Source: Cymbomonas tetramitiformis (Eukaryota > Chlorophyta > Pyramimonadophyceae > Pyramimonadales > Pyramimonadaceae). From it: a DNA stretch of 26,400 nt. Numbering within the stretch: the stretch's first letter is position 1; each line of letters starts with the position of its first letter. Position numbers and translations under genes: made by a program. The stretch covers positions 1 to 26,400 of the forward strand of contig LGRX02030297.1 of NCBI GenBank assembly GCA_001247695.2, given 5' to 3'. The notes under the pieces were generated by a model that did no database searches, was not told the DNA's origin, and saw only the letters and a program-made list of their open reading frames with translations. Positions 1 through 10,057 of the stretch are shown piece after piece.

Positions 1-860
1 GGGGGTTTTAGGGTCATTTGGGCTGAAAATCAACTCTTATAAAGGTTGGATTCTAGGTCACATACAGGCTGAAATTCAGCTCACATATAGGCTACAAATC
101 AGGTGGTATATAGGATGAAATCCAGTTCTCATACAAGCTAACATCTAGGACATTTATAGGTTGAAAAATTCTGCTCACATATGGGCTGACATTCAGCTCA
201 CATATAGGCTGAAATCTAGGTGATATATAGGCTGAAATTCCGCTCACATATAGGCTGACATTCAGCTCACATATAGGCTACAATTCAGGTGATAAATAGG
301 TTGAAATCTGGCTCGCGTATAGACTGAAAGCCAGGTCATATACGGGTTGAAATTCAGCTCACCTTTGGGTTGAAATTCTGCTCACATATAGGCTGAAAAT
401 CAGCTCTTATAAAGGTTGGATTCTAGGTCACATATAGACTGAAATTCAGCTCACATATAGGCTAAAATTCAGGTGATATATAGGATGAAATCCTGTTCTC
501 ATACAAGCTAACATCTAGCACATCTATAGGTTGAAATTCTGCTCACATATAGGCTGAAAATCAGCTCTTATAAAGGTTGGATTCTAGGTCACATATAGAC
601 TGAAATTCAGCTCACATATAGGCTAAAATTCAGGTGATATATAGGATGAAATCCAGTTCTCATACAAGCTAACATCTAGCACATTTATAGGTCGAAAAAT
701 TCTGCTCACATATAGGCTGACATTCAGCTCACATATAGGCTGAAATCTAGGTGATATATAGGCTGAAATTTAGGTGATATATAGGGTGAAATCTAACTCA
801 CATATAGGCTAAGGTTCACTTTGCATAACTCGGTTAAAATTCAATTCATACATAGGCATA
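1..860. repeat. 23-bp minisatellite with a 161-bp higher-order period
   Basis: An imperfect tandem array whose monomer is about 23 bp, of the form CACATATAGGCTGAAATTCAGCT with many variants. A distinctive variant pair (AAAATCAGCTCTTATAAAGG followed by TTGGATTCTAGGTCACATA) recurs near 26, 395 and 556. The last two are about 161 bp apart, which is seven monomers, so part of the array has been amplified as a seven-monomer block. The array runs off the left edge of the window. I see no coding potential. From about 861 to 1244 the sequence is unique and I see nothing supportable in it. Confidence 0.9.
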
Positions 861-1244
861 TCTTGACTAAAGCATGTTATGTTCATTATATGTGTGACAT
901 TCATGCAAGGTAATGAATATTGGTGTGCACCCCCTATTATTAAGATAGGTATTTTGTCAAATTGCATAAGACCTTTGGCACTAGCATCACTTGTGCTTGT
1001 GCTGCATGATTTGGATGAAAATTTTCAAAGTACATGTGGGATGACAATGTGGGTTCCCTTTCTTTCCCTGGTGCCTAAGCCGAGCCCCACAAGAGCACGG
1101 AATACCACGCTTAAAAGCTTCCTTGCTAGCTTGCTTGCTCGTCAAAGGAAGAGGGGGCCTCTTATACGACAACCCTGGCCGATCCCCCACCCCATCCCCA
1201 TTGGTCGCCCTCAGCGCTTCCTGAACACAAGGGGAATCCAAGGT

Positions 1245-1390
1245 TCATGCAAGACAAAGCAATCTCTCAAATCTAGGCATAGGTAGGTGGGGAAGAAAGG
1301 GGGGGAGATGGAGGGTTAGGGAGTCACCAGAGTATGGCACCAAGGCCAAGCTGCTTGGGGGGGGCAATGCGGCGGCTGAGGGGCCTGCGC
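1245..1390 (-). CDS. Candidate terminal exon, last copy of the tandem exon-like block
   Basis: On the minus strand this begins just after an acceptor-like CCCCACAG (1398-1391) identical to that in every unit of the neighbouring 192-bp array. Its first part matches the 63-nt exon-like block, but it then diverges, lacks the GTAACT donor and stays open to a TGA at 1247-1245. Read in phase 1 it adds 48 residues rich in Pro, Leu and Ala. The length of 146 nt is exactly what is needed to keep frame after a phase-1 donor. It could be the 3' coding exon of the transposase-like gene, or simply the edge of a satellite. The splice model is inference; the open frame and motifs are seen directly. Confidence 0.4.
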
Positions 1391-2945
1391 CTGTGGGGCA
1401 TGTGTAGCACCTCAATCACATCAAGGCATCCTCACTCCATCCATGATTAATGTAAGGCAAAGGCTGAGTAGCTAGGCAAGGCTTAAGGGGAGGGAGGGAG
1501 AGGAAGGCCGAGGAGTTACCTGCGGATGACTCAAGGGCCATGCTGCTTGGGGGGGGCAATGCGGCGGCTGAGGGGCCTGCGCCTGTGGGGCATGCGTAGC
1601 ACCTCAATCACATCAAGTCATCCTCACTCCATCCATGATTAATGTAAGGCAAAGGCTGAGTAGCTAGGCAAGGCTTAAGGGGAGGGAGGGAGAGGAAGGC
1701 CGAGGAGTTACCTGCGGATGACTCAAGGGCCATGCTGCTTGGGGGGGGCAGTGCGGCGGCTGAGGGGCCTGCGCCTGTGGGGCATGCGTAGCACCTCAAT
1801 CACATCAAGTCATCCTCACTCCATCCATGATTAATGTAAGGCAAAGGCTGAGTAGCTAGGCAAGGCTTAAGGGGAGGGAGGGAGAGGAAGGCCGAGGGGT
1901 TACCTGCGGATGACTCAAGGGCCATGCTGCTTGGGGGGGGGCAGTGCGGCGGCTGAGGGGCCTGCGCCTGTGGGGCATGCGTAGCACCTCAATCACATCA
2001 GGTCATCCTCACTCCATCCATGATTAATGTAGGGCAAAGGCTGAGTACCTAGGCAAGGCTTAAGGGGAGGGAGGGAGAGGAAGGCCGAGGAGTTACCTGC
2101 GGATGACTCAAGGGCCATGCTGCTTGGGGGGGGCAGTGCGGCGGCTGAGGGGCCTGCGCCTGTGGGGCATGCGTAGCACGTCAATCACATCAAGTCATCC
2201 TCACTCCATCCATGATTAATGTAAGGCAAAGGCTGAGTAGCTAGGCAAGGCTTAAGGGGAGGGAGGGAGAGGAAGGCCGAGGAGTTACCTGCGGATGACT
2301 CAAGGGCCATGCTGCTTGGGGGGGGCAGTGCGGCAGCTGAGGGGCCTGCGCCTGTGGGGCATGCGTAGCACCTCAATCACATCAAGTCATCCTCACTCCA
2401 TCCATGATTAATGTAGGGCAAAGGCTGAGTAGCTAGGCAAGGCTTAAGGGGAGGGAGGGAGAGGAAGGCCGAGGAGTTACCTGCGGATGACTCAAGGGCC
2501 ATGCTGCTTGGGGGGGGCAGTGCGGCGGCTGAGGGGCCTGCGCCTGTGGGGCATGCGTAGCACGTCAATCACATCAAGTCATCCTCACTCCATCCATGAT
2601 TAATGTAAGGCAAAGGCTGAGTAGCTAGGCAAGGCTTAAGGGGAGGGAGGGAGAGGAAGGCCGAGGAGTTACCTGCGGATGACTCAAGGGCCATGCTGCT
2701 TGGGGGGGGCAGTGCGGCGGCTGAGGGGCCTGCGCCTGTGGGGCATGCGTAGCACCTCAATCACATCAAGTCATCCTCACTCCATCCATGATTAATGTAA
2801 GGCAAAGGCTGAGTACCTAGGCAGGGCTTAAGGGGAGGGAGGGAGAGGAAGGCCGAGGAGTTACCTGCGGATGACTCAAGGGCCATGCTGCTTGGGGGGG
2901 GGCAGTGCGGCGGCTGAGGGGCCTGCGCCTGTGGGGCATGTAGAC
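1345..2945 (-). repeat. 192-bp tandem array with one 63-nt exon-like block per unit
   Basis: About eight full units of 192 bp plus partial ends, differing by a few percent. On the minus strand each unit has an acceptor-like CATGCCCCACAG, a 63-nt block, then the donor-like GTAACTCC. The blocks lie at 2928-2865, 2735-2673, 2543-2481, 2351-2289, 2159-2097, 1967-1904, 1774-1712 and 1582-1520, with the terminal copy from 1390. Two blocks (2928-2865 and 1967-1904) are 64 nt because a run of eight C has nine. In phase 1 the block encodes a 21-residue Gly/Ala/Pro/Ser/Leu segment; the 129-bp spacer carries in-frame stops. Variant bases alternate between neighbouring units from about 1993 to 2760, indicating a 384-bp dimeric amplification step. 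It may be a duplicated exon or a non-coding satellite with cryptic splice motifs. Confidence 0.85.
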
Positions 2946-3156
2946 CTCACTCACATTCACGGTGTAGAGTGCAAAGTGCAAAGTGCTGAGTGCATGGTGT
3001 AGGGTGCAGGCTATAGGGTAGGGTGTGAATTGCAGAATATATAGTGCACGCAGGACGAATGCAAACTCCACTGGGAAAGGTGCAGGGTGTCGGGGGGAAG
3101 GGCATGATATGTGATTATAATGGATAGACCAAAGGGATCCAAGGGCGTGCCACTCA
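2946..3156. other. Spacer between the 192-bp array and the transposase-like gene
   Basis: AT/GT-rich sequence with a short degenerate repeat of the type AGTGCAAAGTG or GGTGTAGGGT between about 2962 and 3035. If transposase exon 6 is spliced at its possible donor (3179), this stretch would be intron 6 of about 251 bp, ending at the first array acceptor. No independent gene is supportable. Confidence 0.5.
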
Positions 3157-6100
3157 CTAAGGGAAGGGTTGCAAGGCACCTTTCATCTTTTCAGCAGCTC
3201 GCACTTGGCGCATGCGCTCGGCATTCCTGCCTCGGCGCACATCATGCTTCGACTTCTTTGCTCCACTGGCGATGCATAGCAAAGCACATTTGCGCATCTT
3301 TTCCCGTGCAACTTTGACCGCCGGCCGGTCAAAGTTAGTGAGACCCTTCTTGAAGAAAGTCTCGCCATTGTCCGCAGGTGGCAAATTGAGAGTGTAGCGC
3401 GTTTCGCGTCGCAGGTCGGTTGCCATGGTGTTGTTACGCACCGCTAACCACCAGTCATACAAGCCGGGGCATCCATAGCCCAAATCCAACGTCTGACGTA
3501 TGTTGGCATTATACATGCATGTGCCTTCAAGAAGTACTAAGACACCCAAGAGAAGGCCCATGTTGGCTGTCACCAAGTAACGCCATACAGCGTGCACACG
3601 TTCATTGGCCAGACTGCCACGCCCATTCACACGCCATGCATCAAGTAACCCGAAGCCGACCTTGCCTGGGATGCGGCGGTGTTGAGGGTAATCAGAAGAA
3701 GCAAGGTCCTCATACAGATTGGCCCGACCTATCGCCCGCTTCACGGCAAGCACCGCTGCAGCCGAGAACACACTACCTCCTTTCTTGGTGGGACCACGGC
3801 CTTCTGCTCCTTCCAAACGGAGGGTCTCACCCAAGAGTTCCTACAAGAACACAACATATCCTTATTTCAGCCTCTCAACCTCTCAGCCTCTCAGTCTCTT
3901 AATCTCTCCGCCTCGTAGTCTCTATGTCTCTCAAGCTCTCAGGCTCTCAGGCTCTCAAGCTCTCAGGCTCTCAGCCTCTATTTCTCTCACCCTCCCAACC
4001 TCTCATGCTCTCAGGCTCTCAAGCTCTCAGTCTCTTAGCCTCTCATGCTCTCATGCCTCAAGCTCTCATGCTCTCATGCTCTCATGCTCTCTTAGGCTCT
4101 CGCCTCTATGTCTCTCAAGCTCTCAAGCTCTCGGGCTCTCAGGCTCTCAGGCTCTCAGCCTCTATGTCTCTCACCCTCCCAGCCTCTCATGCTCTCAGGC
4201 TCTCAAGCTCTCAGTCTCTTAGCCTCTCATGCTCTCATGCCTCAAGCTCTCATGCTCTCATGCTCTCAGGCTCTCTTAGGCTCTCGGTCTCTGAGCCTCC
4301 CAGTCTCTATGTCTCTCAGGCTCTCAATGAACCACGAGAGTACGTACCCGGAAGCGCTGCTTGATCGTGGCACCACGATTTCATACCACTACATATCCTT
4401 ATTTCAGGCTCTCAGGCTCTCAGCCTCTCATGCTCTCTCAGCCTCTGAGTCTCTATGTCTCTCAGCCTCTCAGTCTCTCAAGCTCTCCGTCTCTCAATGA
4501 ATCACGAGAGTACGTACCCGGAGGCGCTGTTTGATCGTGGCACCACGATTCCATACCTCTCTCAAGTAGCCTTTGAATGTCTCCCAGTACAAACCAAGTT
4601 TCAGCTTGCGCCCGGAAATGGGATCCCACTGGAGCTCTTTGAAGGAGTCGATATCGGCTTGAGAGAATTGATATTTTGCAGGCCACTTTTTCTGAAAGAG
4701 CTTCCACCGACCTGCATCAAAAAATAGATTTGCATGGGACATGCTAAGCTATGCTTCCAAACGTGTAACGGAAGATGGAAAGAATCTAGGCTTGATGCAA
4801 AGTAAGGTATATTTGTATAAGTACAAGATGCTATATCAGCATGTTGTGAAAAACAAACCTGAAAGTGCCCCACTCCGTAGGTGGGCATCGATGAGCTGAA
4901 TGTCGCTCTCCTCAATGTGCACAAAAGCCCATTTCACACGGGAGCTCACCCACTTGAACCTCTTATCACCGTTGTGCAACTTGCTGATGATATTTTTTTG
5001 GTCGTGAAACAAGTCAGGGGCAACCTTCTTCGCCTTGGTGTACTTCTTGACATCTTCTCCACGTGCAGGAGCGGTGTCATAAAAAACATAGGAGGCATCC
5101 CAACCAACTCTGGCTGAGGAGGATTCAAGCATATCCGCTTTGTCCTCTAGTTTCTCTCCGGACACACCTGCATATTGAGAACATGGAGTGGGCAAGGTGT
5201 GGAAAGCAGATTATTGTAACACTACCTGATGACACGCTAAATGAGGACAATTGTATTTGGGAGGAAAGTGAGTGGTGGCTCACCTCTTGCGTTTGCAAGC
5301 TCTCCGGTCTCGATTGTTTCTGTGACAATACCTTTAGTCCCGCAAACTTTGGCTGCAAAGTATGTGACATCGTGGGCACTACACAGCTTGGCAACCACAC
5401 CTGTGGGGCATGTAGCACCTCACTCACATCAATTCATCCTCACTCTATCCCTTACCCTACCCCCCGAGCGTGAAATGACCCTCCCGAAGGCTCACGAAGC
5501 CCCTTGGGATCATGCTTATGTCAAAATCTTTGGCACAACCCGTGCATCAAGATGATGCTATGCATGGTTGATGAATCACAGCCAACCCATGACTATACCC
5601 TATCCTGTATGACAGCTGATGACACACTGATGACATGCGCCTACACACCGACCCTTACCCTACCCCCCTAGCCCAAATGGACCCTCCCGGGGGCTCACTA
5701 AGCCCCCTCCACCCATCCTTATACCAAAATGTTCAGTGCACACAGCCCTTTCAGGCTGTGCCATGCATCATGGGCCATTCACCCCGCTTCACTCACTATA
5801 CCTATGCTGTATGACAGCTGATGACACGCTGGATGACAATGCTCCTAACCCTACCCCCCTAGCCCAAATGGACCCCCCCGGGAGCTCACTAAGCCCCCTC
5901 CACCCATCCTTATACCAAAATGTTCAGTGCACACAGCCCTTTCAGGCTGTGCCATGCATCATGGGCCATTCACCCCGCTTCACTCACTATATCCTATCCT
6001 GTATGACAGCTGATGACATGCTGGATGACAATGCTCCTTATCCTACCCCCCTAGCCCAAATGGACCCCCCCGGGAGCTCACTAAGCCCCCTCCACCCATC

Positions 6101-9100
6101 CTTATACCAAAATGTTCAGTGCACACAGCCCTTTCAGGCTGTGCCATGCATCATGGGTCATTCACCCTGCTTCACTCACTATACCCTATCCTGTATGACA
6201 GCTGATGACACGCTGGATGACAATGCTCCTAACCCTACCACCCTAGCCCAAATGGACCCTCCCGGGAGCTCACTAAGCCCCCTCCACCCATCCTTATACC
6301 AAAATGTTCAGTGCACACAGCCCTTTCAGGCTGTGCCATGCATCATGGGTCATTCACCCTGCTTCACTCACTATACCCTATCCTGTATGACAGCTGATGA
6401 CACGCTGGATGACAATGCTCCTAACCCTACCCCCCTAGCCCAAATGGACCCTCCCGGGAGCTCACTAAGCCCCCTCCACCCATCCTTATACCAAAATGTT
6501 CAGTGCACACAGCCCTTTCAGGCTGTGCCATGCATCATGGGCATTCACCCTGCTTCACTCACTATACCCTATCCTGTATGACAGCTGATGACACGCTGGA
6601 TGACAATGCTCCTAACCCTACCCCCCTAGCCCAAATGGACCCTCCCGGGGGCTCACTAAGCCCCCTCCACCCATCCTTATACCAAAATGTTCAGTGCACA
6701 CAGCCCTTTCAGGCTGTGCCATGCATCATGGGCCATTCACCCTGCTTCACTCACTATACCCTATCCTGTATGACAGCTGATGACACGCTGGATGACAATG
6801 CTCCTAACCCTACCCCCCTAGCCCAAATGGACCCCCCCGGGAGCTCACTAAGCCCCCTCCACCCATCCTTATACCAAAATGTTCAGTGCACACAGCCCTT
6901 TCAGGCTGTGCCATGCATCATGGGTCATTCACCCTGCTTCACTCACTATACCCTATCCTGTATGACAGCTGATGACACGCTGGATGACAATGCTCCTAAC
7001 CCTACCCCCCTAGCCCAAATGGACCCTCCCGGGGGCTCACTAAGTCCCCTCCACCCATCCTTATACCAAAATGTTCAGTGCACACAGCCCTTTCAGGCTG
7101 TGCCATGCATTATGGGTCATTCACCCTGCTTCACTCACTATACCCTATCCTGTATGACAGCTGATGACACGCTGGATGACAATGCTCCTAACCCTACCCC
7201 CCTAGCCCAAATGGACCCCCCCGGGAGCTCACTAAACCCCCTCCACCCATCCTTATACAAAAATGTTCAGTGCACACAGCCCTTTCAGGCTGTGCCATGC
7301 ATCATGGGAAATTCACCCTGCTTCACTCACTATACCCTATCCTGTATGACAGCTGATGACACGCTGGATGACAATGCTCCTAATCCTACCCCCCTAGCCC
7401 AAATGGACCCTCCCGGGGGCTCACTAAGCCCCCTCCACCCATCCTTATACCAAAATGTTCACCACAGATTGTACCACATGATGGATAACTTAACCTAACT
7501 GATGTCCCAAATCTTTGGGCACAATACCCAAACCCAAAAAGAGGCCGAGTACACGCCTTATGCTTTCGTGCCAAACCCTATCCTTCTAAGGTTAACAAGT
7601 TGTTTTGTGAGCACCATAAGCCCCCCCCCCAACACACTCTCATATCGAGGCGATACTAGGGAAGTCCGCACCTTGAAGCTCTCGGCGACGGTATGTGGCG
7701 GCTGATGCCAAGGAGTCCTGTAGATGCTGTGCCAGTGCTTGTCGTGGAGGTGGCTCCTTCAGGCACAATTCCGAAGCGGTAGGGAAGGGGGCAATGACAA
7801 ACGTCGAATGTTTGGATGAGAGGAGTTCAGCCCGCGCCTCTAGAAGGGTAGCTTGCTGTGAGGTCGGCATGCCCTCCCACCTGGGGTCTCCTACGATACC
7901 CTGCAAAGGATTTCCGCGCATGATAGCAAAAGACGTCACAACTCATGCGACGCTATGTGTGGGCACCTCACCATGCACAAAGTGTACAAGCCATTCGTTC
8001 ACTTCTACGCATCTTTCAGAATTAGAATCTACATTTCACAGTGAATGCACAGAAGTAAACATGGGCAACTCACCTCGAGATGACGAATATACTCCAAACC
8101 TTGGGAGTAATATGCACCCTCCCTCTCCGTGTAGGCCTTGATGGCGAGGTCATTGAGGGTGGTGCTGAACGTGCCCGGGCCAACCTTGCGGGTTTGCAAG
8201 AGGCGTAAGCTGTGAGCCGCCGCGCGCGTGAGCATGATGCTAGAGAGAATCCCACCAGAGAGTTCCATATCAATCTCATGTTGTAGGACTAGAGGGAGTT
8301 GGGATAGAATAGCGGGTGCGTGGTCATAGGATGATGTGCCACAAGTCAAACAACTGCGATGGACTGACGTGATGTAGTCATAGAACCCATCAGTCCGCAG
8401 AATGCGGGTGATTCCACCAGCTCCAAGCAGTGAGACGCCAATATGTTGGGCACGCATGTCAGGCTTAGGACATTCAGGATTTGCACAAGGACAAAGTCCC
8501 CCAGGAAGAAACCCTTTCCTCATCTTCACGAGGTCTAGGATGTATAGCTTGCACCCTTGGAGGGCGCATAGGAGGGGGGTAGGCTTCACGATGTCTCCTG
8601 TAGGAGAAGTCTTGGTGGGAGGAGGAAACTCATAGTGGAGGACTTCCATGATATCATAGGGTAGGTCGAAAATTGTCCATTTTCGGAGGAGGTCGGTCAT
8701 AGCACTTACTACAAGCGTAGGAATCGTTCGACTACATTGGCGGAAGGTAGAATTTGTTTTTGTAGGTGTAGGATGATTGATGCCAAAGAGCTCGTGAATT
8801 TCTTGCGCTAGGTTAGGGTCACTTTGATGGAGGAAAACCACTTCGGTCAATTCAATAGATTCAATCAGCCCAAGAGTCGTTTCCAACACTCCAATCTCGA
8901 TCTCAGCGAAGGAAACATCGAACGCGGGGTGATATTTCGGAGCTGAGAGTTCTGGGTCGATCGCAAGATTTGGTGGAAGGTCAACAACGGTAGGTTGAGT
9001 GAAGCACTTAAATAAGCGACGAACATCGGCCATAGACCATGAGGTAATCTGTGCGCGAGGTTGTAGGCTAATATTGGGCAAGCCTCTATTCGCGGCGTTC

Positions 9101-9420
9101 GTGTATGCGGAAAAGAAAGTATCGACGTCGTTTTGTGTAGGGCGCTTCCATTTGAACTGATCAGGCACAGAAAAAACAAGAGAAGATTCTGGTTGTGAAC
9201 ACGAATTGTCCACAGTCAGCCAAGCTTTGGAGCCGTACATCTTGCAGTGAATCCAGTTGCGATTGTGAGCCTTGTTGCATCGCCTTCCCTCTCGGTCCGC
9301 CTTACACTTTGCGCAACGCAGCAAACCGCGAGATGCGGCTTTGATGCTATCCTTTCGCTTACTATTTTTGTACGCAGCATTTATCTTGAAACGGCGATCA
9401 CGTGTAGAGGCAATGCCCAT
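3157..9420 (-). CDS. Six-exon DDE transposase-like protein with cysteine clusters
   Basis: Minus-strand model: exons 9420-8074, 7900-7672, 5400-5284, 5167-4859, 4711-4557 and 3840-3157. All introns are GT...AG (donors GTGAGT, GTGCGG, GTGAGC, GTTTGT, GTATGG). Phases 0, 1, 1, 1, 0 match across every junction, giving 2,841 nt, or 946 residues plus stop. The start is the first ATG of a long open exon. The N-terminus has a Cys/His cluster (C36, C39, C48, H52, H58, C59). A second cluster lies near residues 325-375, followed by a helical segment with the ILSQLP pattern I associate with zinc regions of large eukaryotic transposases. Candidate acidic residues are D536 (SAHDVTYFAAKV), D595 (VFYDT) and E799 in RGSLANERVH, which resembles the C-terminal RGT..NE..H motif of KDZ-like DDE transposases. 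The role would be DNA transposition in the nucleus. No terminal inverted repeats were found, so mobility is unproven. The family assignment is from memory; the splice model is strongly supported by phase. Confidence 0.72.
3841..4556. repeat. Intron 5 of the transposase-like gene, filled by an 8-bp CTCT array
   Basis: From about 3860 to 4320 and 4405 to 4493 the plus strand is built from CTCTCAGG, CTCTCAGC, CTCTCAAG and CTCTCATG words with an 8-bp period. A block of about 187 bp is itself repeated (starting near 3966 and 4153). The segment at 4324-4382, starting TCAATGAACCACGAGAGTAC, is a near copy of the donor-proximal intron sequence at 4494-4552. A short element ACATATCCTTATTTCAG near 3853 recurs near 4391. 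The intron therefore seems to have grown by duplication of both unit words and larger blocks. Many plus-strand open frames rich in Ser and Leu are by-products of the period. Confidence 0.85.
5401..7671. repeat. Intron 2 of the transposase-like gene, with a second 192-bp tandem array
   Basis: The array occupies roughly 5580-7470. The landmark CAGTGCACACAGCCCTTTCA occurs at 5734, 5925, 6117, 6309, 6501, 6692, 6884, 7076 and 7268, so the period is 192 bp with two one-base losses. The unit includes CCTAACCCTACCCCCCTAG and CCCGGGAGCTCACTAAG. The plus strand is open through the whole array as a 64-residue repeat in two ORFs (5736-6581 and 6503-7498), broken only by a one-base deletion near 6540. 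I treat this as an accident of a 192-bp unit without stops, since the array lies in an intron of a well-supported antisense gene. About 80 bp between the array and the donor at 7671 include a run of ten C. Confidence 0.85.
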
Positions 9421-10040
9421 GATAAAATATATTCAACTCAGAACATCGAAACTCGCTGTGCATCAATGGGACAGAAATCTACAGTACAGAAGGTCGACGC
9501 TAAATGCCAAGCCACAGTACGAGCACAGCAGAGAGTCATATGAGATCAGCTATTTCAGATTTCAGATTTCAGAAAAATGACAGCTTATGACATCGGGGAT
9601 GACATCGGGGATATCGATGTGACACCGTGGGGATTAAAAGTTAATCCCCGAAGTTGTGCACATGACGATTCAGGATCCCCATAAGCTTTAAGCTAAGCTT
9701 TAAGCTAAGCTTTATAAAGCTATGGGGATTAAGCCATAAAGCCATAATGTAGTATTACCCATCGTGAAATGAGCAGAGAGTTAAGCGCGGAGAGCTACGC
9801 GCGATGACTGTCATCATCGATAACTCTCCGCGCTTAACTCTCCACAGCCTTGGGCGTTGCGGAACCTCTCTAATCTATCACTACTGTACTGCAGGTGTCC
9901 ACCGTTCGTATCCACCGCGGAGGTTCAGCGTGTGCAATATTTTGCGTCTGGCACACCCCCTTCTTGTAAACAATTTATTGCATGTAGCATGAAGCATAAT
10001 TTTTTCCACCATTCGATTCTAAAGCGTTTGTATTCATTAG
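9421..10040. other. Non-coding palindrome-rich stretch upstream of the transposase-like gene
   Basis: This holds a doubled TGACATCGGGGA near 9589-9614, a 9-bp hairpin (GGGGATTAA / TTAATCCCC) near 9631-9651, and a longer interrupted palindrome from about 9675 to 9730 built around repeated AAGCTTTAAGCT words between ATCCCCATA and TATGGGGAT. It also holds the 19-bp perfect inverted repeat at 9776-9842. It would include the promoter of the minus-strand gene, but I cannot point to a core promoter element. Short open frames here are not supportable. Confidence 0.6.
9776..9842. repeat. 19-bp perfect inverted repeat
   Basis: The arms 9776-9794 and 9824-9842 (GAGAGTTAAGCGCGGAGAG and its exact reverse complement) flank a 29-nt loop that itself contains GATGACTGTCATC, a small palindrome. 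It could be a stem-loop, the remnant ends of a tiny mobile element or a recombination product. Confidence 0.85.
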
Positions 10041-10057
10041 GTGAATACCTTTCGTTT

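Noticed and set aside
1416..2760. Repeated 63-codon minus-strand ORFs, one per 192-bp unit
   Set aside because: Each is the same unit read through its spacer, ending at the same in-frame stop. Only the 63-nt block between splice-like motifs has a reason to be coding.
3679..4500. Plus-strand Ser/Leu-rich ORFs
   Set aside because: They are produced by the CTCT 8-bp array inside intron 5 of the minus-strand gene.
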